Below are positions 26,055 to 33,443 of a DNA stretch of 45,885 nt, one piece after another. Under the pieces are notes generated by a model. That model ran no database searches, was not told where the DNA came from, and saw nothing but the letters and a program-made list of their open reading frames with translations. Position numbers and translations under genes: made by a program. Position 1 is the stretch's first letter; every line of letters starts with the position of its first letter. Location: contig JAHELS010000011.1 of assembly GCA_024644085.1 (NCBI GenBank), positions 12,978 to 58,862 on the forward strand, in the 5' to 3' direction. The DNA comes from Rhodopirellula sp. (GTDB lineage Bacteria > Planctomycetota > Planctomycetia > Pirellulales > Pirellulaceae).

Positions 26055-26357
26055 CCATGCGCTACGCCAATCTCAAGCTCAGCCGAACTCCCCCTGCCCG
26101 CCTCGTCCAGAAACCATCTCTCCGATAGCCCGGAAAGCGGGCAAGCTCGGCAGTGCTGCCCAATAAAATTGCACGAGGCACCCTTCCCTGGATTGTGTCT
26201 CAAAACCGCTGGTTTTTTTAAGTGTTGATGAAGAAGCGATTTACGTCAGTCGCGAACCGCGCTGGCGACCTTTTTGGCGCGATCGTTGCTTGAATCGAAA
26301 AACCGAAACAACGATCGATTCGGCCCACAGGCCGGAATTCACAAGCTACCTACCGCA

Positions 26358-26548
26358 GCCCCGTCGTTCTCGGTTTGTTACCGGGGCGACGGGGCCTCCG
26401 GACCACTTCTCGGCTCTTGCCTGGGCCAGAAGATTCCAGCACCCGGGTGAGCGTCCGCCTCGCTCACCCGGGCCTGGATTTTCTTCGATCATTTCAATTC
26501 GAAATGCCTCGCCTAGCCGGCGACACCTTCTCGACTGCCGGCTCTTTT
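26358..26548 (+). ncRNA. Three-hairpin region upstream of the PII gene; possible leader or small RNA
   Basis: Three hairpins lie in series in a gap of 570 bases without a convincing gene. First, GCCCCGTCG (26358-26366) pairs with 26387-26395, with inner CGGT/ACCG. Second, CCCGGGTGAGCG (26442-26453) pairs perfectly with 26461-26472, then CTGGATTTTC. Third, AGCCGGC (26515-26521) pairs with 26537-26543, then CTTTTC. The last two look like terminators yet no forward gene precedes them after the porin's own terminator. They could end a small RNA or attenuate the PII gene. The RNA itself is inferred. Confidence 0.45.
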
Positions 26549-26624
26549 CGTTGGCAATGAATTCGGTCAAAGTAGACCCGCAGATTCAATCACCCTTCTC
26601 GATCTTGTTGCGGTAAGCCCACCA

Positions 26625-26972
26625 GTGAAGCTGATCATCGCCATTATCCAACCCGGCAAGCTTGAAGCGGTCAAAGAGGCGCTGACGAAAGTCGAAGTGT
26701 TTCGTTTGACGGTGACCGATTGCCAGGGATTCGGCCGCCAAAAAGGCCAGACCGATATCTACCGCGGTCACGAATTCAGCATCAACTTGCTCCGCAAAGT
26801 ACAGCTGCAGATTGCTGTTAACGAAGAATTTGTTGCTCCCACGATCGACGCAATCGTCGAAGGTGGCCGCAGCGGCGAATCGGGTGAAATCGGCGATGGC
26901 AAGATTTTTGTACTCCCGATGGACGATTGCGTCCGCATTCGGACCGGCGAACGCGGCAACGAGGCGATTTAA
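26625..26972 (+). CDS. Nitrogen regulatory protein PII family
   Basis: A 115-residue PII signal protein, normally a trimer that senses ATP/ADP and 2-oxoglutarate and controls ammonium transport or nitrogen assimilation. Residues 1-45 match well (MKLIIAIIQPGKLEAVKEAL, GFGRQKGQT) and the C-terminal signature IGDGKIFVLP and RIRTGERG are present. In the T-loop, Tyr46 is kept but the position equal to Tyr51, the uridylylation site in GlnB/GlnK, is Phe (RGHEF). A small insertion (GRSGES) precedes the IGDGKI motif. The start is GTG with no obvious ribosome site. No amtB or glnA lies nearby; the next gene is 11 bases downstream. Confidence 0.93.
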   Translation: MKLIIAIIQPGKLEAVKEALTKVEVFRLTVTDCQGFGRQKGQTDIYRGHEFSINLLRKVQLQIAVNEEFVAPTIDAIVEGGRSGESGEIGDGKIFVLPMDDCVRIRTGERGNEAI

Positions 26973-26983
26973 AGCGAGTGATC

Positions 26984-27520
26984 ATGGCAGACAAAGAACT
27001 TCCGCTCCGCGGCAAACGTGTGCTCATCCTCGCCGGCGAAATCTACGAGGACCTTGAATTGTGGTACCCGAAACTTCGGCTCGAGGAAGCCGGTGCCAAG
27101 GTTGTCCTCGCTGGTCCCGACGCTGATGTGCTCTATCGCGGTAAACATGGATACCCTTGCACGAGTGACGCCGCCATCTCGGAGATGAGCGAATCGGACT
27201 TCGACGCGCTCGTCGTTCCGGGAGGCTTCATGCCCGATAAACTGCGGCGCGACAGGGTCGTGTTGGATTTGGTTCGCGCTTTCAATCAGTCCGGGAAGCC
27301 GATCGCAGCGATTTGCCACGGGGGTTGGATCCCGATCTCGGCAGGCGTGTACAAGGGAGTGCACGTTACCGGTTCGCCCGGGATTCAAGACGATCTGGTC
27401 AATGCCGGCGCTCACTTCGAGGATGCTGAAGTCGTCGTCGATCGCAATCACATCAGCAGTCGCCGTCCCGACGATCTGCCGGCGTTTTGCCGTGCGCTGG
27501 TCGAGATGATGTCCAGGTAA
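26984..27520 (+). CDS. DJ-1/PfpI family protein
   Basis: About 178 residues from the ATG at 26984. The fold is that of the class I glutamine-amidotransferase-like DJ-1/PfpI family: KRVLILAGEIYEDLELWYP, then FDALVVPGGFMPDKLRRD, and the nucleophile elbow AAICHGGW with the reactive Cys. Members act as proteases, glyoxalases or deglycases; activity cannot be chosen from sequence alone. It starts 11 bases after the PII gene, so the two are likely co-transcribed, an unusual pairing. Confidence 0.9.
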   Translation: MADKELPLRGKRVLILAGEIYEDLELWYPKLRLEEAGAKVVLAGPDADVLYRGKHGYPCTSDAAISEMSESDFDALVVPGGFMPDKLRRDRVVLDLVRAFNQSGKPIAAICHGGWIPISAGVYKGVHVTGSPGIQDDLVNAGAHFEDAEVVVDRNHISSRRPDDLPAFCRALVEMMSR

Positions 27521-27731
27521 ACTTTCCGTGTCCGATTCGATGACGGCATCGTCTCTGCATGCCAAAGCAGTCGTCGAAGCTGAGTCCGTCTCGCTATGCA
27601 TTTGTCTCAGAACAGGCCGCATCTTGATCTCGACGGTGCCGTGTGGCACCAATCAATCCGTGCTTTTTTCGGAAGAGGTGAGTCTCAAATCAACAGGGAC
27701 AACCACGGATTAGAGTTAGGCGATTGAAATC

Positions 27732-28034
27732 CTAATCGTCTTGACTATCTCGTTCGTGCTGGCGATACGTTCTTGTTTTTTCACGGAACTGGAGTTCGCC
27801 GCGAATAAGGAAGGCGATCATGGCTGTGGCTACCGTAGCTGGAAAAGCGATGCCCGCCCAAAACATGAGTGGGCGCTCATCGGCTTTGATCCATGTGCCC
27901 TCAGGCGCGCCGAATGTGAATTGTCCATCAGCGACGCCAACGACGGTGAGAAATATACTGATACCGCCTATCCACACAGCGCCCAGCCACTCGTACCCGC
28001 GTTTGGGCTTGATTGGTTTACGCTCCTTCCGCAT
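27732..28034 (-). CDS. Small two-helix membrane protein
   Basis: About 100 residues from the ATG at 28034 (MRKERKPIKPKRGYEW). A basic N-terminus is followed by two membrane helices (WLGAVWIGGISIFLTVVGVA and FWAGIAFPATVATAMIAFLI) and a charged tail. No family is recognised. It is the most downstream of four small reverse-strand genes in an accessory-looking stretch. Confidence 0.6.
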   Translation of the reverse strand: MRKERKPIKPKRGYEWLGAVWIGGISIFLTVVGVADGQFTFGAPEGTWIKADERPLMFWAGIAFPATVATAMIAFLIRGELQFREKTRTYRQHERDSQDD

Positions 28035-28112
28035 TTCTTCCTCACACGCATACATGACGCAACAGCGAGTTCGCTCGAGTGAGAGAGTGTACCAGCGGAA
28101 GCTTCGTAGCTT

Positions 28113-28192
28113 CGTAGGCCGGACCGAGCTCCGCGAGTTCCGGCGAACACTCGAAACAAAGCCGGAACTCGCGGAGCTCGGTCCGGCCTACG
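28113..28192. repeat. Palindromic repeat, copy B (perfect 32-bp arms)
   Basis: CGTAGGCCGGACCGAGCTCC... at 28113-28144 is perfectly complementary to 28161-28192 with a 16-base loop (GAACACTCGAAACAAA). It shares arms and loop length with copies A and C, and flanking bases (GAGAGAGTGTACCAGCG) resemble those before copy C. It lies between two small reverse-strand genes. Confidence 0.95.
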
Positions 28193-28258
28193 GATCTCTT
28201 GCCGGTGCTGCGTTCGTGTAAAGGCCGCGACGTCAGCGTGCGTCTGAGGGTCGATGCG

Positions 28259-28585
28259 TCACCATTCAGAACTGATGTCACGACCAAGGCGTGCTTTCCG
28301 TCTGTCTTCGACCTGTTGCAGAAACTGCAGCACCCTGAGATGGCGCATTATGTCCGCAGCAACCTTTGGATTGCTTCCGATTTCGGCGGATGGCTCGTCT
28401 GAGGGGACGAGCTTCACGTTCGGTGCAGGTTCGGGCAATCGGCTCAGTGCGAGGCCCGAAACCAGGCACGCGGTGCCTGCTATCGTCTGCAGCACGACAG
28501 CGGGATAGTTCCAGTGGTTTCTCGCAAGCAACAAGATCAAGGCCGCTGCGACAATGCAGGCAACAATCGCAAGGGTTGGCCGCAT
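28259..28585 (-). CDS. Small membrane protein
   Basis: About 108 residues from the ATG at 28585. Two hydrophobic helices (LAIVACIVAAALILLLARN and VVLQTIAGTACLVSGLALS) precede a charged cytoplasmic-type tail (ADIMRHLRVLQFLQQVEDRRKAR). No family is recognised. Same strand and style as its neighbour at 27732. Confidence 0.5.
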   Translation of the reverse strand: MRPTLAIVACIVAAALILLLARNHWNYPAVVLQTIAGTACLVSGLALSRLPEPAPNVKLVPSDEPSAEIGSNPKVAADIMRHLRVLQFLQQVEDRRKARLGRDISSEW

Positions 28586-28966
28586 ACGTTCTCCCACTGC
28601 GCGAAGACACAGGAATGAAATGAGCGTGACTCGCACTCGAAATGTACGTTGCGATCACGGAATAAGCGGAGCGTGTCCCTTTCATTCTCCGCTTTGACGT
28701 GACGGCTCGCTGCGGATGTCCGGTTCGTGACGATTAATATGACGAACATTTGCGATGACCGAGTCACGACGAACGACTTAGCGATGGCCGTGAAACGCTA
28801 ATTGAGCTTCGCCGGAAGCCTGTCGAGCATGATGACAATGAGACGACGCTGAATCGCATCTGCAATCCATGCACCAAACGGTGGTGATCACCCGGTTTGT
28901 GCGGTTGACTGGCCATTTGAAAACGCCTGACTAACGTGCTCGGTTGCATTGGGCTGTTCTGCTGCT
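28586..28966. other. Gap of 381 bases with hairpins, no gene seen
   Basis: Two inverted repeats are visible: AAGCGGAG (28664-28671) with its complement at 28687-28694, and a palindrome centred on GGTGATCACC (about 28883-28892) with outer arms GCACCAAAC and GTTTGTGC. No supported gene on either strand. Confidence 0.5.
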
Positions 28967-29671
28967 TCATATGCCGGGGTGTTTCAGCAGTAATTCTTCA
29001 TAACGATCGTCGCCGCGAACACAGTCGGCGAAGTAGATCACGATCCACTCGCAAAACGTTTCAGCACACTGATACACATCGCAGTCGGCAATGTCGGGTG
29101 CCCGACCGGGAGGGTACCCGCTGACCAGTCCAACGGGTTCATTGCAATAGGCCACGACGTGCGTGCCATCAGGGGAGAGCAGGAGATACCAGCCTCCATA
29201 ATCCGAACTCCCACCGAACATCAGGAACATCTTTTGTGCTGGATCATCCGGAAGCGGTACAATTTCGTCCGGAAGGCGAAGCCAAATCGCGTTGTGTCGC
29301 AATCGGTCGATGTAATTATCCGTTTCCACCAGTTCAATAAACGCTGGTGGAAGGACAAGTCCTTCAGCGTCGACTGAATTGCGCAGCATTTGGAACTTCG
29401 CTCGACGATCATCGTGACGTTGCTTTGGCTTCGGGCGACGGAAGCACGCAATTTGCGATGTCATATATCCGCCGGAGAAGTCGCCGTTTTCATACTGCTC
29501 CGCTAATTTGAGCTCCGCGTCCGAAAGGCTGACCTCGGCGGGCAGATACTTGAACGGATTGGTGTCGTAGTCAGGGGGGACTTTGTAGTTCTTAAACCGT
29601 CCTGCCGCGTCTGGCGACGATGGGCCGAAATAGAAGTAAGGGCGTTTCTCCAGCACAGAGTTGGTCATCAC
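28967..29671 (-). CDS. Hypothetical protein, possibly SUKH-like
   Basis: A 234-residue soluble protein without a signal peptide. The middle (VLPPAFIELVETDNYIDRL, FLMFGGSSDYGGWYLLLSPDG) and the end (ETFCEWIVIYFADC) are in the order seen in SMI1/KNR4 (SUKH) proteins, which often act as immunity proteins to secreted toxins. The likeness is by eye and weak. No toxin gene is visible nearby. Base composition is lower in GC than the core genes, suggesting transfer. Confidence 0.6.
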   Translation of the reverse strand: MMTNSVLEKRPYFYFGPSSPDAAGRFKNYKVPPDYDTNPFKYLPAEVSLSDAELKLAEQYENGDFSGGYMTSQIACFRRPKPKQRHDDRRAKFQMLRNSVDAEGLVLPPAFIELVETDNYIDRLRHNAIWLRLPDEIVPLPDDPAQKMFLMFGGSSDYGGWYLLLSPDGTHVVAYCNEPVGLVSGYPPGRAPDIADCDVYQCAETFCEWIVIYFADCVRGDDRYEELLLKHPGI

Positions 29672-29765
29672 GTTATTGCAGCAGAACGAACAAGTTAACC
29701 CGGCGGCGGCCGAGAACCGTTGATTTCAGAATCCGCCCAATCCGCCGCTCGTGTGCACCGTTTAA

Positions 29766-30242
29766 TTAGACGCTCGCCACCTCGTCTGCGATCTTCGATC
29801 GCCAGAGCCCATAGAGAGTGAGGAGTAAAGCGACCATGATCGTCACGCCGCACAACATAAGCGAGCCTGAAACAATTGGATTGTCAGTACCGTGCGGCGG
29901 TGGAAATTTTTCGTTGATCGTAGGCATTAGTTTTGACGAAGCGCCGATGAAGGCGGCAGCCACGCCTGCGGCGCCGTTAGTCCACGTGCCGATTTGCAGC
30001 ATCGCGAACCATACTTTCAGTCCTGCCGGACTTAGGCAAAGTTCCTGGACCAGAAACGCAAATGCGACCATCAGGATGCCATTGGCGGTAAACTCAAGGT
30101 GTGCCATGACGATACCGCGAAACCATGCAACGGCAGATGGCGGGATAAAGCCTACGACACAGCCTACCGTGATTTGGAGAACTCCTAGGATCAGAGTCCA
30201 ACGCCGGAGTTTCGCCTTCAAGCTATCGAGGTCGGTTGTCAT
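29766..30242 (-). CDS. Four-helix membrane protein like hydroxylaminobenzene mutase
   Basis: A 158-residue protein with four membrane helices. The segment FRGIVMAHLEFTANGILMVAFAFL, with a His and Asn inside a helix, then LCLSPAGLKVWFAMLQIGTWTNG and LTLYGLWR, resembles HabA/HabB mutases and styrene-oxide isomerases, small membrane isomerases. I judge this by eye from helix spacing and the His/Asn positions. If right, it would isomerise a small aromatic compound in the membrane. No degradation genes surround it. Confidence 0.6.
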   Translation of the reverse strand: MTTDLDSLKAKLRRWTLILGVLQITVGCVVGFIPPSAVAWFRGIVMAHLEFTANGILMVAFAFLVQELCLSPAGLKVWFAMLQIGTWTNGAAGVAAAFIGASSKLMPTINEKFPPPHGTDNPIVSGSLMLCGVTIMVALLLTLYGLWRSKIADEVASV

Positions 30243-30712
30243 GGATTTGAACTGTCCTGAGTCTAATGGCAGCGTTCAGCCGGCACGAACGAACAGGTTA
30301 CTATTGACCCCAGACGCTCTTGAGTGCTCAGTCGCAGCGATTGGTTCTGGTGTTTTGTTGCGTGCATTGACCCGCCGTACAGATCAAGTTCACACCAAGA
30401 TGTTACCCGACGCAAACCGTCAGCGCAGCATTTGCCCGCGGATAACTATGCCTGGGCGTCGGCGGCAAGAAGGAACGACAGGAGGAAACGTAGAAAACAG
30501 AGAAGAATTGCACGGTGTATCGGTTTGCTATCCGGCCTCCTGTTCAATTCCACCACGCACTTTTCGGTCGCAACAAGCTCGAGCTTCAGCACCGCAGAGT
30601 TTTCGATGGCGTAACTAATCTAGTATTAGGGGCTCCGTCCGGCGCGAGTTGGTTTCGAACCTAAGTCACCCCGTGCCGATCCATTCGTAACCAGACTCAT
30701 CCACACGAAACA
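30243..30712. other. Gap of about 470 bases, no gene seen
   Basis: The stretch upstream of the HabA-like gene shows no supportable gene. A perfect palindrome GGTTTCGAACC lies near 30650-30661 but no tRNA can be folded around it. Confidence 0.5.
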
Positions 30713-30752
30713 GAAAACCGGATGCGATTCGGAATTCCGATTCGCATCCGGT
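30713..30752 (-). terminator. Terminator of the Cys-rich exported protein gene
   Basis: An 18-bp palindrome with one mismatch: ACCGGATGCGATTCGGAA (30717-30734) against 30735-30752. On the reverse strand it is followed by TTTTC. It lies 36 bases past the stop of the gene at 30789. Confidence 0.85.
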
Positions 30753-30788
30753 CTTTGTGGTTCACTGTGGTTTGCAGTGCGGCGATCC

Positions 30789-31397
30789 TTATTGGACTTC
30801 AACCTGCGGTTCGACGTAAACAGGAGCTGCGTCACAGGGCGGCGCCGTGCAGCCCGCGTCGCAGTTTCCGCCGGCGCATCCGTTGGCGCCGCAAGGGGTG
30901 TTGCACGGCTTGGCACACGGGCTTTCTTCCGCAGACCAGCTGTACGCACAGACCGGGCAGGCGGGCATCGAGGACTTCTTGATCACGCGAACCTTTCGGA
31001 TTCGGGCGCCGTTGTGAACACAGTTGTTGCATCCGGCTCCGCCACACGAATCGCAGCCCGAGCTGCAGCTGTCGCAGCCACCGCCATCGCAGGAACCGCA
31101 TCCCCGCTTTTTGTGGTGACCGAAGGGCAGCAGACGCTGTCCGGTTTGCCATGGGAAGACGACGCGTGGAATGCAGATCACTTTGTCTTCAACCTCGAAA
31201 CAGGTTTTTTCGGTTTCGACTTGTTCGGCTTCGAGCTTGCAGACGTATCCGCAAGCCTGGCATCGCTTGCAGCCGGTCTGGTCGAGCAGGCCGTGGTCAC
31301 GCAGGCCTGCGTGGGCTGATGTGGAGCCGGGCAGTACGCCGAGTGTGGTTAGAACGAGTGCCGCGGCAAGCACTTGTAAAATGTTTTTCAGTTTCAT
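30789..31397 (-). CDS. Cys-rich exported protein
   Basis: A 202-residue protein with a signal peptide (ILQVLAAALVLTTLGVLPGS, cleavage near AHA). The mature protein has about 23 Cys in four patches: GCKRCQACGYVC, a Gly/Ser/Asp-rich CGSCDGGGCDSCSSGCDSC run, CPVC, and a final series (CAKPCNTPCGANGC). CxxC pairs suggest metal binding or disulfides. A Tyr/Phe-rich domain lies between patches. It lies downstream of the porin gene on the same strand, 122 bases away. It could be part of the protein-rich envelope of planctomycetes; that is inference. Confidence 0.8.
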   Translation of the reverse strand: MKLKNILQVLAAALVLTTLGVLPGSTSAHAGLRDHGLLDQTGCKRCQACGYVCKLEAEQVETEKTCFEVEDKVICIPRVVFPWQTGQRLLPFGHHKKRGCGSCDGGGCDSCSSGCDSCGGAGCNNCVHNGARIRKVRVIKKSSMPACPVCAYSWSAEESPCAKPCNTPCGANGCAGGNCDAGCTAPPCDAAPVYVEPQVEVQ

Positions 31398-31469
31398 GGG
31401 ATCCTTCCTGTAAAGTTGCTTGTCGCTGTCAGCGGTGATTGTAGGGTTTCAGGGTGCGGCCTGGCCGGA

Positions 31470-31495
31470 CCACGAATTCGCGGCTGAATTCGTGG
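31470..31495. repeat. Perfect hairpin between the porin and Cys-rich genes
   Basis: CCACGAATTC (31470-31479) pairs exactly with 31486-31495 around GCGGCT, with outer pairing GGCC.../...GGCC, and TTTTT on the forward side. It lies just past the porin stop and could end or attenuate transcription, though the T-run suits the forward strand. Confidence 0.7.
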
Positions 31496-31519
31496 CCCGA
31501 CTGGCCTTTTTGACTCAGC

Positions 31520-33034
31520 TTAGAAATCGACCATGAAGCGGGCGCCGAAGATGTTGTAGTCACCCGAGTCGAGGGCGAGGGGGCCCGCTACGGTTTCGAC
31601 GTCTTCGATCCTGCCGTTGATATAGTTGAACTGCATCCGGGCGTTCGGGTTCCAGTACCAGTTCAGTCCGAAGGTAAAGGATTCGCCCTTGCCGCCGAAG
31701 ATGTCGTCGTCGTTGAAGTCGGCGTAGGAGTAACGCGCGGCGATCTGCCATGCACCCCAGCCGGCTTCGCGGCATCCGTCGCAGCGGTCGACCAACCAGA
31801 AGTTCTGGAAGGGAACGATGCGTGCCAGCGTGCCGCTGCTGCGGCTCCACGGCATGTGTTCACCGGTCAGGAAGTAGCTGACGTAGGCATATCCGCCATC
31901 GAGGCGAACATCCGACGCTCCGTCTCGATCGACCCATACACTCTGGTATTCACCGACGATCTGAAGCGCGCCGATGTTGACCACGTTTTCAAAACCGATC
32001 AACTCATAGTGGTCGGCGTTGTCGATCGGTCCGGTGTTCAACCAATCTTTCTCGCTGCGGGCTTCCGGACGATGATTGAAGTTGGCCAAATTAGGGTTTC
32101 TTCCCGAGTCGGCGTGAGACCCCGAGACTGCCCAGTGGGCGTAGCCGCGGCCACCGCTGACATCGTCGTACCAGATCGTGTTGGCCAGACGACCGGCAAC
32201 CTGCAGGTTCAGGTGATCACCGACAGCTTGCCCGCTGGCCTGGATCAATTCCTGGTTGAAGACCCCGTAACGCCAGTTCCATCGTTGGTCGTCCGAAACG
32301 CCATACGCCCCAATCCCGAGACGACGGGCATCCTGGTTGAACGATTCGATCACAAAAGGTCGCTCGAGGAAAACGTTGAACCGCGAGCTGTTGAGGTGAT
32401 CCAGCCCGTAGGGGCGCTTTTGATTTCCGAGCAGCACTTTTTGCAGCACGGGCAGATGTTTCCAGCCGAGCCAGACATCACGGAATTCAGAATCATTGCC
32501 ACTGGCAAATTCCATTTCGATTCGATATTCCATGTTGTCCTGGATGTCACCGCGGACACCGAATCGGACGCGGCGGAAACCGAGTCGGTTCTGGGGATCA
32601 CCCTCGTTGCCATTCATCCGTCCGATCGCGGCACGATCGGCGTCGCTGATGTCGAATCCCCAGGCGTCGGCGTGAACGCGGCCGACGACCTTCATCGTCG
32701 ATTTGCTCGAACCGCTGACGACGATCGAATCGTTGCCGGCGACTTCGGCGACCTCGTCGAGCGACTCTTCGAATTCCTCCATGCTCTCAACCATTGCATC
32801 GAACCGCTCTTCGAGCGACACTTCGCCCGTGGCATCCTCGTCTTCGGCGATCGCCGCCGCCGTGGTGTAGGCGACCGGCTGGATCGTCGGCAATCGCTGC
32901 GGAAGTTCCAAGGCTTGCATCAACGGCGAGTCGGCCGCTGAAATGGTTTGGTCGTACGACGTCGAGAAGGTCGCGGCGGCCATGCCAATCGCGACCAACA
33001 GCGCGCGACGCGCCATTGGAACTATGTTGTTCAT
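31520..33034 (-). CDS. OprP-like phosphate-selective porin family protein
   Basis: About 504 residues from the ATG at 33034 (MNNIVPMARR). A signal peptide (LLVAIGMAAATFSTS) is followed by an acidic helical segment (EDEDATGEVSLEERFDAMVESMEE...), probably a coiled coil for trimers or wall contact. The barrel has the Porin_O_P signatures RLGFRRVRFGVRGDI, YRIEMEFA, QKRPYGLDHLNSSRF and GDYNIFGARFMVDF at the end. These porins pass phosphate or other anions through the outer membrane. The divergent sulfatase suggests a link to sulfated or phosphorylated substrates, which is inference. Confidence 0.9.
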   Translation of the reverse strand: MNNIVPMARRALLVAIGMAAATFSTSYDQTISAADSPLMQALELPQRLPTIQPVAYTTAAAIAEDEDATGEVSLEERFDAMVESMEEFEESLDEVAEVAGNDSIVVSGSSKSTMKVVGRVHADAWGFDISDADRAAIGRMNGNEGDPQNRLGFRRVRFGVRGDIQDNMEYRIEMEFASGNDSEFRDVWLGWKHLPVLQKVLLGNQKRPYGLDHLNSSRFNVFLERPFVIESFNQDARRLGIGAYGVSDDQRWNWRYGVFNQELIQASGQAVGDHLNLQVAGRLANTIWYDDVSGGRGYAHWAVSGSHADSGRNPNLANFNHRPEARSEKDWLNTGPIDNADHYELIGFENVVNIGALQIVGEYQSVWVDRDGASDVRLDGGYAYVSYFLTGEHMPWSRSSGTLARIVPFQNFWLVDRCDGCREAGWGAWQIAARYSYADFNDDDIFGGKGESFTFGLNWYWNPNARMQFNYINGRIEDVETVAGPLALDSGDYNIFGARFMVDF

Positions 33035-33443
33035 GAGAATAAACCATCCATGGTTTTTACGTTGCATGTCACGTCGCTTGCCGTCCAAGCGAACTGTGAC
33101 TGACGGTCGATGCGGGAATGCTATTTCATTCGTCCGACGTCGCATCCGATCAAGCTCATCCATGCTTGATGCCGAATCCTTCCGGCTCTACTGGCTTCGT
33201 CCAGTTCATTCTCACGCAATTATTAAGAATTGGATTGATTGGCTCCGCTATCGCGTGGCGATGGAAGGTCCGGCACAAACCTCAGGACCGCGCGTGGATG
33301 ACAACGGCAAGTAGCGACATACCGCTGTGACCAGTAATACCGGTCCATCCCGCAAGAGTTAACATGTGGGGAGTTTGTTGACCGGAGGATTGAACCATCC
33401 ATCGATTTTTCCCCACACTCGCGTGATCCAACGGAAGCCCGCC
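33035..33443. other. Divergent intergenic region between porin and sulfatase
   Basis: About 410 bases that must hold both promoters. I see no gene and no clear operator. Confidence 0.5.

Noticed and set aside
24806-26203. Long reverse frame opposite the second porin
   Set aside because: Same reason: shadow of the porin gene, and it would run through that gene's terminator.
27715-27721. GTTAGGC, the core of an integron attC site, beside the small-gene stretch
   Set aside because: No matching complementary core or attC-like arm structure was found at the expected distance or after the other small genes, so an integron array is not supported.
30640-30670. GGTTTCGAACC resembling a tRNA T-arm
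   Set aside because: No acceptor, D or anticodon arms can be folded around it; it is a simple palindrome.
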